DNA of 64,000 nt from an uncultured Prevotellaceae bacterium (GCA_900318645.1 ONLH01000018.1:73820-137819); one strand, 5' to 3'; shown: positions 51,471 through 60,518, numbered from the stretch's first letter. Translations and numbers: made by a program. Notes: generated by a model from the letters alone, not told the origin.

Positions 51471-52523
51471 TTATTGATTCAGGAAAGGTGAGGGCAGTGT
51501 CACGGTATGGTAGGCACTGTCCATGAGCTTAGCGCAAGCCTCTGCCACAAGGTGGCCATCGTCATAGTAATAATGCACGTCTGAACCCATCGCGGGATCG
51601 TGGCTGTAATCGTGGACACGCTGTTGCCCGAAAATCTGTTCCATCTGGTACAAGTCGCTGCTGTCGATGGCCTCGTAGCCATAATGGGGCGGTATGATGA
51701 TTTGATAGTCAGCACCTTGATTTTCCAGGATAGAAGCGATGGCTTCAAGCAATGCTTTGACCGGTCCATCAATTTTTGGGGGACAAGGCAGTTCCTTGAG
51801 CGGCAGCGAGTATTCTGCCACATGTTCTGGCGTGAAGAAGGCGTCGGGATTGGTGGCGATAAGGGAGTCGGCAAGGGTGTAGCAACCCTCGTTGATGCGC
51901 TCGTCGCGATCCGAGATGTCGGTCGTGGCATAACCCTCAGCGAGTACCTTCTGGGTCATTTTCTCAGGGCACAGCAGGTAACCGATCAGTTCCGGATGAC
52001 GGTAGGCATTGAAATACAACTGGTGAAAATCCCACCATGATACTTCGCGGGCCGTCTCGGGATGCTGTACAAAGAGCACGTCTTGGTCTAGCGGACGTCG
52101 CATGAGCATCTCGTCCTCCATGATGATGAGCACATTCTTCATCTTCACGCCTTGCGACCTCAAGTACTTGAGCTTGTTCAGGATGCCGTAAAGCGTCTCG
52201 CGGGAGGCATTGAAATGGAATGGGCGGGCATCGGCGGGCAGATGGGTCTTCCAGTCCTTGATGCGATAGTAGCCTGACAAAGATGAGCCGAAGATGAAGG
52301 AGTCAAAATGCTCCGTGGGATTGAAATATTTGAATGATTCGACAGTGACATGTCCCCAGTTGATCGTCAATGAGATGGTATCACCAGGGTTGTAGATTTT
52401 GCCCCGATAGGGCTTCACAACATGAAATGGGTCTCGCACAAGATACAGGGCGACAACAGCCATCACGGGCAGCAGGGCCACCAGGGTGAGCAGTACAAAC
52501 CGTTTCATTCCATGATTGTGCAT
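51471..52523 (-). CDS. Membrane-anchored SGNH-like protein in sugar-nucleotide cluster
   Basis: 350 aa (a second Met, MKRFVLL at 52508, is an equally good start). One N-terminal helix anchors an extracytoplasmic domain. IFGSSLSGYYRI (GSS nucleophile-like) and the C-terminal SDVHYYYDDGHL (DxxH) fit an SGNH/GDSL-like fold as in AlgX/DltD-type acetylation proteins. The assignment is tentative. It is the last gene of the rmlA-fdt cluster, 17 bp after the aminotransferase, so a role in modifying a surface glycan is plausible. Confidence 0.6.
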   Translation of the reverse strand: MHNHGMKRFVLLTLVALLPVMAVVALYLVRDPFHVVKPYRGKIYNPGDTISLTINWGHVTVESFKYFNPTEHFDSFIFGSSLSGYYRIKDWKTHLPADARPFHFNASRETLYGILNKLKYLRSQGVKMKNVLIIMEDEMLMRRPLDQDVLFVQHPETAREVSWWDFHQLYFNAYRHPELIGYLLCPEKMTQKVLAEGYATTDISDRDERINEGCYTLADSLIATNPDAFFTPEHVAEYSLPLKELPCPPKIDGPVKALLEAIASILENQGADYQIIIPPHYGYEAIDSSDLYQMEQIFGQQRVHDYSHDPAMGSDVHYYYDDGHLVAEACAKLMDSAYHTVTLPSPFLNQ

Positions 52524-52540
52524 ATCGGTTGCTTGATCGT

Positions 52541-53662
52541 TTAGAATCGGTTGATGATATTGGCAATGGCGCGGGCGTCATCGGGCATGATGGGATGCGC
52601 GATAGGCAGCGATACCACTTCATCGGCGAGACGCTCTGTCAAGGGCAGCGAGGCGTGGCGCAGGTCGCTGTAACAGGGTTGCTTGTGGGGTGGGATGGCA
52701 TAGTGGATGTCTGTCCCCACACCGTTGTCGGCAAGGAAAGTGCGGAAAGCGTCACGTTGCTCGACACGCACCACATACTGGTGCCACGTCTGCTGCATTC
52801 CCTCAAAGATGACAGGCGTCTTGACACGGGGGTTGGTAATGCATTCGTTGTAAGTGCAGGCCACAGTATTACGAATGACGTTGTCCTCACCCAGGAAGCG
52901 CAACTTGACGCGCAACATCGCTGCCTGAATCTCGTCAAGGCGGCAGTTGTAACCTTGATAGATGTTGTGGTAGCGTCGGTCAGAACCATAGTTGGCCAGG
53001 GCGCGCACTGTCGCGGCAAGTGTGTCATCGTTGGTAAGGACTGCCCCGCCGTCGCCCAGTGCACCCAGGTTCTTGGTGGGATAGAAACTCATGCCGGCGG
53101 CATGTCCAAGTCCGCCTGTGACGTTTGTGCCGTGCAGGCCTGTCGTGTCACTGACGGCACCGATGGCTTGGGCGTTATCTTCGATGATGAGCAGATTGTG
53201 CTCACGGGCGGTCTGCAGCAGGGTCGGGTCACAGCATGGGGTACCATAGAGGTGGACTGGCATCACCGCGCGGGTGCGTTCGGTGATGAGCCCTTCAAGC
53301 AGGCTGGAGTCCAGATTCATAGTGTCCTCCCTGATGTCGCACAGCACAGGAGTGAGACCATTGTCGCTCACAGCAAGCACACTCGCCACGTAGGTGTTGG
53401 CGGGCACGATGATCTCATCACCGTCATGAAGCAGTCCCAATTCCTTGTAAGCCCGCAGGATGAGCCGCAGCGCATCCAGACCATTGCTCACGGTGATGCA
53501 GTGGCGCACTTGGCATAGGGCGGCAATCTCCTGCTCCAGCAGCTCTGTCTGCTGACTGTGCAGGTAACGGCCGCGTTCAATCACCTCACAGGCAGCAGCT
53601 TTGAGTTCTGCCATGTAGGGTGCATTGGTGAGTGCTAAATCCAGGAATGGGTATTGCTTCAT
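52541..53662 (-). CDS. fdtB: DegT/DnrJ/EryC1/StrS sugar aminotransferase, FdtB-like
   Basis: 373-aa PLP enzyme. The N-terminal PFLDLALTNAPYM, CITVSNGLDALRLILRA, PANTYVASVLAVSDNGLTPVLCDI and IEDNAQAIGA are family motifs; the PLP Lys is in SFYPTKNLGALGDGG. With the two FdtA-like cupins upstream it likely makes a dTDP-3-amino-3,6-dideoxyhexose (Fuc3N or Qui3N). No N-acetyltransferase (FdtC) is nearby. Confidence 0.88.
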   Translation of the reverse strand: MKQYPFLDLALTNAPYMAELKAAACEVIERGRYLHSQQTELLEQEIAALCQVRHCITVSNGLDALRLILRAYKELGLLHDGDEIIVPANTYVASVLAVSDNGLTPVLCDIREDTMNLDSSLLEGLITERTRAVMPVHLYGTPCCDPTLLQTAREHNLLIIEDNAQAIGAVSDTTGLHGTNVTGGLGHAAGMSFYPTKNLGALGDGGAVLTNDDTLAATVRALANYGSDRRYHNIYQGYNCRLDEIQAAMLRVKLRFLGEDNVIRNTVACTYNECITNPRVKTPVIFEGMQQTWHQYVVRVEQRDAFRTFLADNGVGTDIHYAIPPHKQPCYSDLRHASLPLTERLADEVVSLPIAHPIMPDDARAIANIINRF

Positions 53663-53682
53663 TATCTGTCTTGTTGAAAAGG

Positions 53683-54150
53683 TTATACTTCTTTTTTCAC
53701 GCTGTGCTTGTATTGCAGGAATGTGTCATAATCCCTGATATAGTCATTCTCATCAAAGTGGTGAGAGGCAATGGCTAAGCACACCGAGCCTGACGAAAAA
53801 TTCTTCAACGTACGCCAGATGCCAGGAACAACTAGCAGTCCCTGATAGGGACGGTTGAGGGTGTAAGTGAACTGGTTGGTGCCATCATCAACAATCACGT
53901 CAAAACTGCCGCTGATGGCAATGATGAACTCGTGGCAGGTATAATGGCTGTGACCGCCTCGTTCGGCTCCTCCAGGCACGTCATAGATGTAGAAGGTGCG
54001 CTGGATGTCAAAGGGTAGCTCTACGCCGTTGTTCACCGCTGTGAGGTTGCCGTTGGCGTGGTGGTGCTTGGTGAGGCTGATAATCCGGCAGTCGCTGATG
54101 TGCGACTGGTTGTGGATTTTGAGTTTTTCGATACTATTCAACGGTTCCAT
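53683..54150 (-). CDS. fdtA: dTDP-4-oxo-6-deoxyglucose 3,4-ketoisomerase-like cupin (FdtA/QdtA)
   Basis: 155 aa, WxcM-like cupin. HHHANGNLTAVNNGVELPFDIQRTFYIYDVPGG precedes RGGHSHYTCHEF, which keeps both active-site His (H67, H69) of the FdtA 'HAH' motif. GSFDVIVDDG follows. Converts dTDP-4-keto-6-deoxyglucose to the 3-keto isomer for FdtB. Its start overlaps the end of the second cupin gene by 17 bp, indicating tight coupling. Confidence 0.85.
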   Translation of the reverse strand: MEPLNSIEKLKIHNQSHISDCRIISLTKHHHANGNLTAVNNGVELPFDIQRTFYIYDVPGGAERGGHSHYTCHEFIIAISGSFDVIVDDGTNQFTYTLNRPYQGLLVVPGIWRTLKNFSSGSVCLAIASHHFDENDYIRDYDTFLQYKHSVKKEV

Positions 54151-54559
54151 TTTTTAGGCTTTTAAACTCTTCGAAATGTTCAATATAGTCAGTTGGATCA
54201 TATAGGGTGCTGGATAATACTAGTGCAACAGAGTTGGTAGAGAAATTGTTGATGTGACGCCAGATCATGTTGGGAACATACAGTCCAATTTGGGGACGGG
54301 AGAGATGGAACGTCTGCTCCCGCTCGCCATCATTGACAACGACGTCAAAACTGCCGCTCAAGGCCACGATAAACTCGTGTTGTTCCTTGAAGGCATGACC
54401 GTCGCGCCACATTCCGCTGGGAACATCATAGATCCAGTAGTTACGCATGACCTTGAAAGGCAAATCGATACCACTCTCAATGACGGAGAGGTTGCCGCGC
54501 GGGTCCTTGTTCTTGGCCAGTTCTATGAGATGTACTTCGTGTCTGTTGTCAGATGCCAT
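54134..54559 (-). CDS. Second FdtA/WxcM-like cupin, one active-site His replaced
   Basis: 141 aa and clearly paralogous to the next gene: [53 protein letters not shown]. Where the neighbour has GHSH this has GHAF (residues 54-57), so the second His of the motif is Phe. It may be a specialised or non-catalytic subunit, or an enzyme with another product stereochemistry. It overlaps rmlA by 11 bp. Confidence 0.8.
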   Translation of the reverse strand: MASDNRHEVHLIELAKNKDPRGNLSVIESGIDLPFKVMRNYWIYDVPSGMWRDGHAFKEQHEFIVALSGSFDVVVNDGEREQTFHLSRPQIGLYVPNMIWRHINNFSTNSVALVLSSTLYDPTDYIEHFEEFKSLKNGTVE

Positions 54560-55430
54560 TTTGGGCCAGTTTAATCAGATATTGTCCGTAGTTGTTTTTC
54601 TTCATGGGTTCGGCAAGCACCAGCAACTGCTCGGCCGAAATCCATCCCTTGCGGAAGGCAATCTCCTCCAGCGCTGCTACTTGCACACCCTGCATGTTGA
54701 CGATGGTGCCGATGAAGTTGGAGGCATCGGCCATCGACTCGCTTGTGCCGGTGTCAAGCCAGGCGAAACCACGGCCTAAAGTTTGCACATAGACGCGGTC
54801 CATCGCCAGAAACTCCTGGTTGACGGTCGTGATTTCTAGCTCACCACGGGCGCTGGGTTTGATGTGCTTGGCAATTTCTACTACGTCGTTAGGGTAAAAA
54901 TAGAGTCCCGTCACGGCATAGTTGCTCTTAGGCTTCTCGGGCTTCTCTTCCAGGCTCGTTGCCTTGCCTTGCTCGTCAAAGGCTACCACGCCGAAGCGTT
55001 GCGGATCTCTCACGGCGTAGGCCCACAATGTAGCCACCTTCTCGCGCTCGGTGCGTTCCACGGCATCCAGCAGCATGCGGGTGAAACTCTGGCCATAGAA
55101 GATGTTGTCGCCCAGCACGAGGCATACGCTGTCGTTGCCGACAAACTCCTCACCGATGATAAAAGCCTGTGCGAGGCCTTCGGGACGAGGTTGCTCAGCG
55201 TATTCAAAGCGCACACCGATGTCCTCGCCGCTGCCTAATAGACGGCGGAAAAGAGGCAGGTCCTGAGGTGTCGAGATAATCAGGATCTCGCGGATGCCGG
55301 CTAGCATCAGCACCGAGATGGGATAATACACCATCGGCTTGTCATAGATGGGTATCAGCTGTTTAGAGATAGCCTTAGTCACCGGATAAAGCCTTGTCCC
55401 GGAGCCTCCTGCCAGTACGATTCCTTTCAT
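54549..55430 (-). CDS. rmlA: Glucose-1-phosphate thymidylyltransferase
   Basis: 293 aa. First step of dTDP-sugar synthesis (dTTP + glucose-1-P). [16 protein letters not shown] is the nucleotide loop, [15 protein letters not shown] follows, and [11 protein letters not shown] and [19 protein letters not shown] are standard. First gene of the cluster, which lacks rmlB/C/D in this window; the 4,6-dehydratase must be elsewhere. Confidence 0.95.
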   Translation of the reverse strand: MKGIVLAGGSGTRLYPVTKAISKQLIPIYDKPMVYYPISVLMLAGIREILIISTPQDLPLFRRLLGSGEDIGVRFEYAEQPRPEGLAQAFIIGEEFVGNDSVCLVLGDNIFYGQSFTRMLLDAVERTEREKVATLWAYAVRDPQRFGVVAFDEQGKATSLEEKPEKPKSNYAVTGLYFYPNDVVEIAKHIKPSARGELEITTVNQEFLAMDRVYVQTLGRGFAWLDTGTSESMADASNFIGTIVNMQGVQVAALEEIAFRKGWISAEQLLVLAEPMKKNNYGQYLIKLAQNGI

Positions 55431-55470
55431 AATATCTGATTCTTTTTAATGTTCGTTCTACTTTAACTTG

Positions 55471-55501
55471 CGAAATTACTAATTTTTCCCCAACACACCA
55501 A
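55471..55501 (-). promoter_or_regulatory. Promoter of the rmlA-fdt cluster
   Basis: Minus-strand TTGG (55501-55498), 19-bp spacer, TAATTTCG (55478-55471; one mismatch to TAnnTTTG). Confidence 0.55.
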
Positions 55502-55656
55502 GCATTCCGCCCCTTTTTAACATGAATGTCCATCAATGAGCACAAATGGCCAATAATAATAAATTATTTAATGATCATCCTTGGCCATTCATGGTTGTTA
55601 ATGTTTTATCAAGCTGTCCAAGTTGTTTTCATTGGTTTATTGTTTTCCTGTTAATT

Positions 55657-55687
55657 TTTGCAGATATGATTTTATTGTGTACTTTTG
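55657..55687 (+). promoter_or_regulatory. Promoter of phoH-menG
   Basis: TTTG (55657-55660), 19-bp spacer, TACTTTTG (55680-55687). Confidence 0.75.
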
Positions 55688-55711
55688 TGGTTAGAATTAG
55701 AATGCGATTGA

Positions 55712-56692
55712 ATGATTGAACGACACATTATTATCGACAACGTGGACCCTGTGACTTTCTACGGGGTGAATAACAGCAACATACAACTTATCCGCAACCT
55801 GTTTCCTAAACTACGCATGGCAGCGCGTGGCAGCGTCATCACGGTCATCGGCGACGACAGTGAGACCGCCAACTTTGAAGAGAAGGTCCATGCTCTGGCT
55901 GACTACTGTGCGACCTATAACACGCTACCCGAGGATGTCATCATCGACACCATTAAGGGGGCGCCACCCAAACAATTGAAGATGGATGGCGTCATCGTCT
56001 ATGGCGTGAACGGCAAACCCATCAGTGGCCGCACCCCCAACCAGCAACTGCTTGTCAATACCTTCATGCAGAACGATTTGACCTTTGCTTTGGGACCCGC
56101 AGGAACAGGTAAAACCTATTTGGCGGTGGCTCTCGCCGTGCGCGCGTTGAAGAACCGCGAGGCAAGGAAAATTATTCTTTCGCGTCCCGCTGTCGAGGCA
56201 GGCGAGAAACTGGGCTTCCTGCCAGGCGACATGAAGGACAAAATCGATCCCTATCTGCAGCCGCTCTATGATGCCCTCGAGGACATGATACCTATAGCCA
56301 AGCTCAAGGAATACATGGAGAACAATATCATTCAGATTGCGCCGCTCGCCTTCATGCGTGGCCGCACACTGAACGACGCCATCATCGTGCTTGACGAGGC
56401 ACAGAATACCACGACACACCAAATCAAGATGTTCCTTACCCGACTGGGAATGGGCTCCAAGATGATTGTCACGGGTGACACTACACAGATTGATCTGCCG
56501 CGCAGCAGCACTTCGGGACTGATTCACGCCCTGCGTGTACTTGACGGCGTGAAGGGCATCGGCAAGGTGGAGTTTGAGAAAAAAGATATCGTGCGTCACC
56601 ATCTTGTGCAGCGCATCGTCGAGGCCTACGAGCGTTTCCACGAAGAGGAAAAATTGTTTGCACAGAACGCTAAAGACGACAATAAGGCATGA
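55712..56692 (+). CDS. phoH: PhoH-family ATPase
   Basis: 326 aa. An N-terminal KH-like region of about 100 residues precedes the PhoH AAA-like domain: Walker A GPAGTGKT (128-135), SRPAVEAGEKLGFLPGDMKDK, FMRGRTLNDAIIVLDEAQN (Walker B) and TGDTTQIDLP. Probably an RNA-associated ATPase/helicase. It overlaps menG by 4 bp. In many Bacteroides genomes purC lies between the two; here they are fused into one translational unit. Confidence 0.93.
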   Translation: MIERHIIIDNVDPVTFYGVNNSNIQLIRNLFPKLRMAARGSVITVIGDDSETANFEEKVHALADYCATYNTLPEDVIIDTIKGAPPKQLKMDGVIVYGVNGKPISGRTPNQQLLVNTFMQNDLTFALGPAGTGKTYLAVALAVRALKNREARKIILSRPAVEAGEKLGFLPGDMKDKIDPYLQPLYDALEDMIPIAKLKEYMENNIIQIAPLAFMRGRTLNDAIIVLDEAQNTTTHQIKMFLTRLGMGSKMIVTGDTTQIDLPRSSTSGLIHALRVLDGVKGIGKVEFEKKDIVRHHLVQRIVEAYERFHEEEKLFAQNAKDDNKA

Positions 56693-57438
56693 ATAGTAAC
56701 GATGGCGGAAACCGTGTCGAGCAGGTGAAGCCCTACGGCGAAGGTGCCAAGACTGAGCAAGTCCGTCAGATGTTTGACGCCATTGCGCCCGCCTATGACT
56801 TCATGAACCGCGCGATGACCCTCGGTATTGACATCTGGTGGCGACGCCTTGCTGTCAAGCGCTTGAAACGCATCGCCCCTGCCCACATCCTGGACGTGGC
56901 TACCGGTACGGGCGACTTTGCTATCCAGTTGAATGATTCTCTACACCCGCAGCGCATTACGGGTATAGACCTCTCGCAGGGGATGCTTGATGAGGCTCGG
57001 CGTAAAGTCAAGGGAAAAGGTTTAGAAAGCACAATTACATTTGAGCAAGGAGATTGCATGGCATTGCCGATGCAGGACAATACGTTCGACGCCGTGACGG
57101 TAGCCTTCGGGGTTCGCAATTTTGAACACCTCCAGCAAGGGTATCAGGAAATGGCGCGTGTATTGCGCCCTGGTGGTATGCTGTGTGTGCTGGAACTGTC
57201 CACGCCCACCAATCCGTTGATCCGTTGGTTCTATGACCTGTACACCCTGCACATTATCCCCGCCATCGGCTCCATGAAAAGCGGTGACAAGAGTGCTTAC
57301 CGCTACCTGCCACAAAGCATTGCTGCCGTCCCCCAGGGCGACGACATGCTACAACTGATGCGCAACGCCGGCTTAAAAGAGGCCACTTTCCGCCGCCTCA
57401 CCTTAGGCGTGTGCACCATCTACACCGCCGTCAAATAA
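56689..57438 (+). CDS. menG: Demethylmenaquinone methyltransferase
   Basis: 249-aa SAM-dependent methyltransferase (UbiE/MenG family) doing the last step of menaquinone synthesis. VRQMFDAIAPAYDFMNRAMTLGIDIWWR, ILDVATGTGDFAIQL (SAM motif I), GIDLSQGMLDEAR, and VTVAFGVRNFEHLQQGYQEMARVLRPGG are diagnostic. Translationally coupled to phoH. Confidence 0.96.
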   Translation: MNSNDGGNRVEQVKPYGEGAKTEQVRQMFDAIAPAYDFMNRAMTLGIDIWWRRLAVKRLKRIAPAHILDVATGTGDFAIQLNDSLHPQRITGIDLSQGMLDEARRKVKGKGLESTITFEQGDCMALPMQDNTFDAVTVAFGVRNFEHLQQGYQEMARVLRPGGMLCVLELSTPTNPLIRWFYDLYTLHIIPAIGSMKSGDKSAYRYLPQSIAAVPQGDDMLQLMRNAGLKEATFRRLTLGVCTIYTAVK

Positions 57439-57452
57439 GGTTTAGGATCACT

Positions 57453-57494
57453 CCTAACTTCTAACTCCTAACTTCTAACTCCTAACTCCTAACT
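57453..57494. repeat. 7-bp tandem repeat (6 copies) between convergent genes
   Basis: Six units YCTAACT (CCTAACT/TCTAACT alternating, then two CCTAACT). The last copy covers the stop codon of the permease-HMA gene (57489-57491). Confidence 0.9.
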
Positions 57495-58733
57495 AACGTA
57501 CTGGTATCCCAGTTCGTTGATTTTGTCGATAACGGCCTGGTCATCGACGTTGCCTTCGACCAGGGCGGTGCCCTTGGCGAGGTCAACGGTTACTTTTTCT
57601 ACACCAGGGAGGGAAGCGAGTCCTTTTTCCACGTTAGCTTGGCAGTGTACACACATCATGCCTTTTACTTTGTACTCTTTCATTGTGGTAGTTTTATTGT
57701 GTTTGATTTGGTAGGATTTCCAGTATTTCGAGAACATGGCAACAACAATCATGCCGAGCAGGGCTACGCTGCACAGCGTGTTGAGCCATGAAGCGCCATG
57801 CATGCCATGGTGCATGATGTGGCAGGGTAGGGCATTGATAAACGTCTCGCGGAAGCCTGGCCAGTAGTCCACCAGCACGCCGAAGCCGATAGCTCCGCCG
57901 ATGATGGACAACAGATAGACTACAGTGGCTTTGCGCCCGAAGGCGTTGTTCACGACAAACATCGATGCCACGTTAGCGGCGGGACCAGCCATCAATAGCA
58001 CTAAGGCGCAACCAGGTGACATGCCCTTGAGCATGAGAGCTGCGGCGATGGGGATGGATCCCGTGGCGCAGACATACATCGGCACTGCTACCAGCACGAT
58101 GATGAACATATTCAGCAGCGGCCAGCGGGCATAGGTCGAGAAGAAATCGTCGGGCAGCAGCACGGTAATCAACGTCGCCACCACTAAGCCTAGAATCAGC
58201 CAGCGGCCGATACTCTGCATCATGTCGAAGAAACCATATTTAAAGGTCTCCAATACCTTGTTCCAGAAGCCCTTGGGTAGTTCACTGAACTCGTAATTGG
58301 CCTCGGTCTTCACATCGTCAAGAGCACCCTTGCGCTCCCAATGACCGACTGCCACACCGCCAATTAACGATGTCACCAACGCAGCCACAGGCCGCATGAT
58401 GGCAAATGGCAGTCCCATCATCGAGTAGGTCGCCATGATGCTATCTACGCCCGTCTGAGGCGTAGCGATGAGGAACGATGTGGAGGCAGCGCGTGAAGCT
58501 CCACTGCGCCGTAGGGCCACCGCCGTGGGTAGCACGCCGCATGAACACAACGGCAACGGAATGCCAAAGGCGGCAGCCGTCGCTACCGACCGCAATCCCG
58601 TCCCCGCCAGATAGCGGCTATAAATCGCCGAAGGCACAAACGCATGCAGCACCCCCGCGATAAAAAATCCCAGCAGCAGATACGGCGACATCCCATTCAG
58701 CATCGCCCCAAACGCATTTAAATACTCCATCAT
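57489..58733 (-). CDS. SO_0444-type metal permease with C-terminal HMA domain
   Basis: 414 aa when started at the Met of MMEYLNAFGAML; the frame is open further, but the minus-strand -7 box (TAATTTTG, 58750-58743) lies inside that extension. Eight or more helices form a permease of the ArsP/SO_0444 Cu/Zn-efflux group (FGIPLPLCSCGVLPTAVALRRSGAS, LLMAGPAANVAS). A His/Met loop (HIMHHGMHG) and a C-terminal heavy-metal-associated domain with GMMCVHCQANVEKGL follow. Likely exports a soft metal; fusion of HMA to the permease suggests direct metal hand-over. Confidence 0.88.
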   Translation of the reverse strand: MMEYLNAFGAMLNGMSPYLLLGFFIAGVLHAFVPSAIYSRYLAGTGLRSVATAAAFGIPLPLCSCGVLPTAVALRRSGASRAASTSFLIATPQTGVDSIMATYSMMGLPFAIMRPVAALVTSLIGGVAVGHWERKGALDDVKTEANYEFSELPKGFWNKVLETFKYGFFDMMQSIGRWLILGLVVATLITVLLPDDFFSTYARWPLLNMFIIVLVAVPMYVCATGSIPIAAALMLKGMSPGCALVLLMAGPAANVASMFVVNNAFGRKATVVYLLSIIGGAIGFGVLVDYWPGFRETFINALPCHIMHHGMHGASWLNTLCSVALLGMIVVAMFSKYWKSYQIKHNKTTTMKEYKVKGMMCVHCQANVEKGLASLPGVEKVTVDLAKGTALVEGNVDDQAVIDKINELGYQYVS

Positions 58734-58841
58734 AACAAGCGACAAAATTAGTAATAAAAGCATTATTCAGGAGGTCAATCCAGTGAAAAAATTGTCCATT
58801 TCGGCACTTTGGGTATAAAAACGTTGGTGCAGTGGAAAATA

Positions 58842-60461
58842 ATGTCTAATTTTACACCATTAGAACAAAAAAATACCACCATTATGGACATCAGACTACC
58901 TAAAAGGATGGACGGCCATCAGCCTGACGTGCTGATTGAGTCCAAGCAGATTACCATCATTGGAACCAACGGAGCGGGCAAAAGCCGTTTCTGCTCGGCC
59001 CTGGTTGATGAACTAGGCGACAAGGCCTACCGCATTTCGGCATTGAAGGCGTTGTTCCCGTCTCCATCGAGTGCGACGCCGTTGCCTGGCTCGATCGATG
59101 ACCTGTTCAACCGCATGAATGCTGCCAATCCTCAGGTCAAGAACACTGCCGAGACGGAGTTTGACAAACTCTTCTATGTGATGTTGAGCGATGAGTTCCG
59201 TGAGCTGATGAACTTCAAGGCTCACAAACTGATGGACGAGCAGATGGAGTTCCCCAAGACCAAACTCGACATTACTGTCAAGAAATGGCAGGAGGTGTTT
59301 CCCAAGAACAAAGTGCTACGCGAGAACGGCAAGCTGATGTTCACCAGCGAGGGCTATGAGGACAAGTATCCGTTGCTTCGACTGAGTGATGGTGAAAAAT
59401 CCGTGCTTTATTATATCGGTGCGGTACAATATGCTATGCCCGATGCCGCCATCCTGGTCGATGACCCCGAGACGTTTATTCACAGCAGCATCATGCGAAC
59501 GCTGTGGAACGTGCTGGAACAGATGCGCCCCGACTGCACGTTCATCTATAATACCCATGATGTAGAGTTTGCCAGCTCGCGTATCGACAACCAGTGCGTG
59601 TGGGTCAAGGAATTTGACCCCGAGGCGATGGCATGGGACTATGAGGTAATGCCATCCAGCCGCAATCTGGATACCGCTCTGCTTGACCTGCTAGGCAGTC
59701 GCAAGCCCGTCCTGTTCATCGAGGGTGATGACAAGCACAGCATTGATTCTAGGCTGTATCCTCTCATTTTCCCCGAATATACCGTCAAGCCGCTGGGTAG
59801 CTGCAACAAGGTCATTGAGACAGTACGTTCGTTCGGTGACCTGCAGAATTTCCATCAGTTGGAGAGCCGCGGCATCGTGGACCGCGACCGCCGCAGCGAT
59901 GAGGAGGTGGATTACCTGCGCAGGAAAAATATCCTCGTGCCCAATGTCGCCGAGGTGGAGAACATCCTCATGCTCGAGGGCGTCATCCGTGCGGTTGCAC
60001 TCTACAGGCGTCGCAATCCTGATATCGTCTTCCCCAAAGTGAAAAAGCGGGTCATCGCCATGTTTACCAAGGAGCTCAAGCAGCAGGCATTGCAGCACGT
60101 GCGGCACCGCGTGAAACGCGACGTGGAGAAACGCATCGACATGAAGTTTACCAGCATTAATGCCCTGGAGAACCACATGGTTGAGTTGGTGAGCGAAATC
60201 AACCCGCGGGGCCTCTACGACCAGTTGTGCCGTGAGTTCCATGTCTATGAGGACAACAATGACTATGCTAGCATTCTCAAGGTCTATAACCAGAAGCTGA
60301 TGCTCATTGAGAGCAATGTTTCCACCCTGTGCGGTTACAAGGGCAAGGATGACTACATCCGCGGTGTGCTGAACATCCTCAAGGGCAACAGTGAACACGC
60401 CCACGCCATCCGTCACACCATCAAGCAATGCTTCGGCCTCGAGGAAAACGAGGAGAATTAG
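58842..60461 (+). CDS. ABC-type ATPase fused to DUF4435 TOPRIM-like domain
   Basis: 539 aa from MSNFTPLEQK (the longer frame begins with TTG and is less likely). ATPase half: Walker A GTNGAGKS (41-48), signature LSDGEKS (181-187), Walker B ILVDDPE (204-210, with Asp where a catalytic Glu is usual) and H-loop NTHD (237-240). DUF4435 half: FIEGDDKHS (Glu 294) and IVDRDRR (D-x-D at about 347-349), the acidic residues of a TOPRIM nuclease. The combination is that of OLD-like proteins and of PARIS (AriA+AriB) in one chain. Antiphage function is an inference; neighbours are not obvious defence genes. Confidence 0.85.
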   Translation: MSNFTPLEQKNTTIMDIRLPKRMDGHQPDVLIESKQITIIGTNGAGKSRFCSALVDELGDKAYRISALKALFPSPSSATPLPGSIDDLFNRMNAANPQVKNTAETEFDKLFYVMLSDEFRELMNFKAHKLMDEQMEFPKTKLDITVKKWQEVFPKNKVLRENGKLMFTSEGYEDKYPLLRLSDGEKSVLYYIGAVQYAMPDAAILVDDPETFIHSSIMRTLWNVLEQMRPDCTFIYNTHDVEFASSRIDNQCVWVKEFDPEAMAWDYEVMPSSRNLDTALLDLLGSRKPVLFIEGDDKHSIDSRLYPLIFPEYTVKPLGSCNKVIETVRSFGDLQNFHQLESRGIVDRDRRSDEEVDYLRRKNILVPNVAEVENILMLEGVIRAVALYRRRNPDIVFPKVKKRVIAMFTKELKQQALQHVRHRVKRDVEKRIDMKFTSINALENHMVELVSEINPRGLYDQLCREFHVYEDNNDYASILKVYNQKLMLIESNVSTLCGYKGKDDYIRGVLNILKGNSEHAHAIRHTIKQCFGLEENEEN

Positions 60462-60465
60462 AAAT

Positions 60466-60501
60466 GTCTTTAATGCCCTTAAGGTCCTTGAAGGCCTTTA
60501 C
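60466..60501. repeat. 9-bp tandem repeat (4 degenerate copies)
   Basis: GTCTTTAAT, GCCCTTAAG, GTCCTTGAA, GGCCTTTAC fill the gap between the DUF4435 gene and the MATE gene, followed by an ACTGAAAACT heptad-like run. Confidence 0.6.
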
Positions 60502-60518
60502 AACTGAAAACTAAACTC

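Noticed and set aside
53683..55430. Full capsule/O-antigen locus
   Set aside because: No glycosyltransferase, Wzx/Wzy, rmlB/C/D or acetyltransferase is found; only a small dTDP-amino-sugar cluster can be supported.
10602..57494. Short tandem arrays as CRISPR
   Set aside because: Units are 7-11 bp without spacers, and no cas genes are present.
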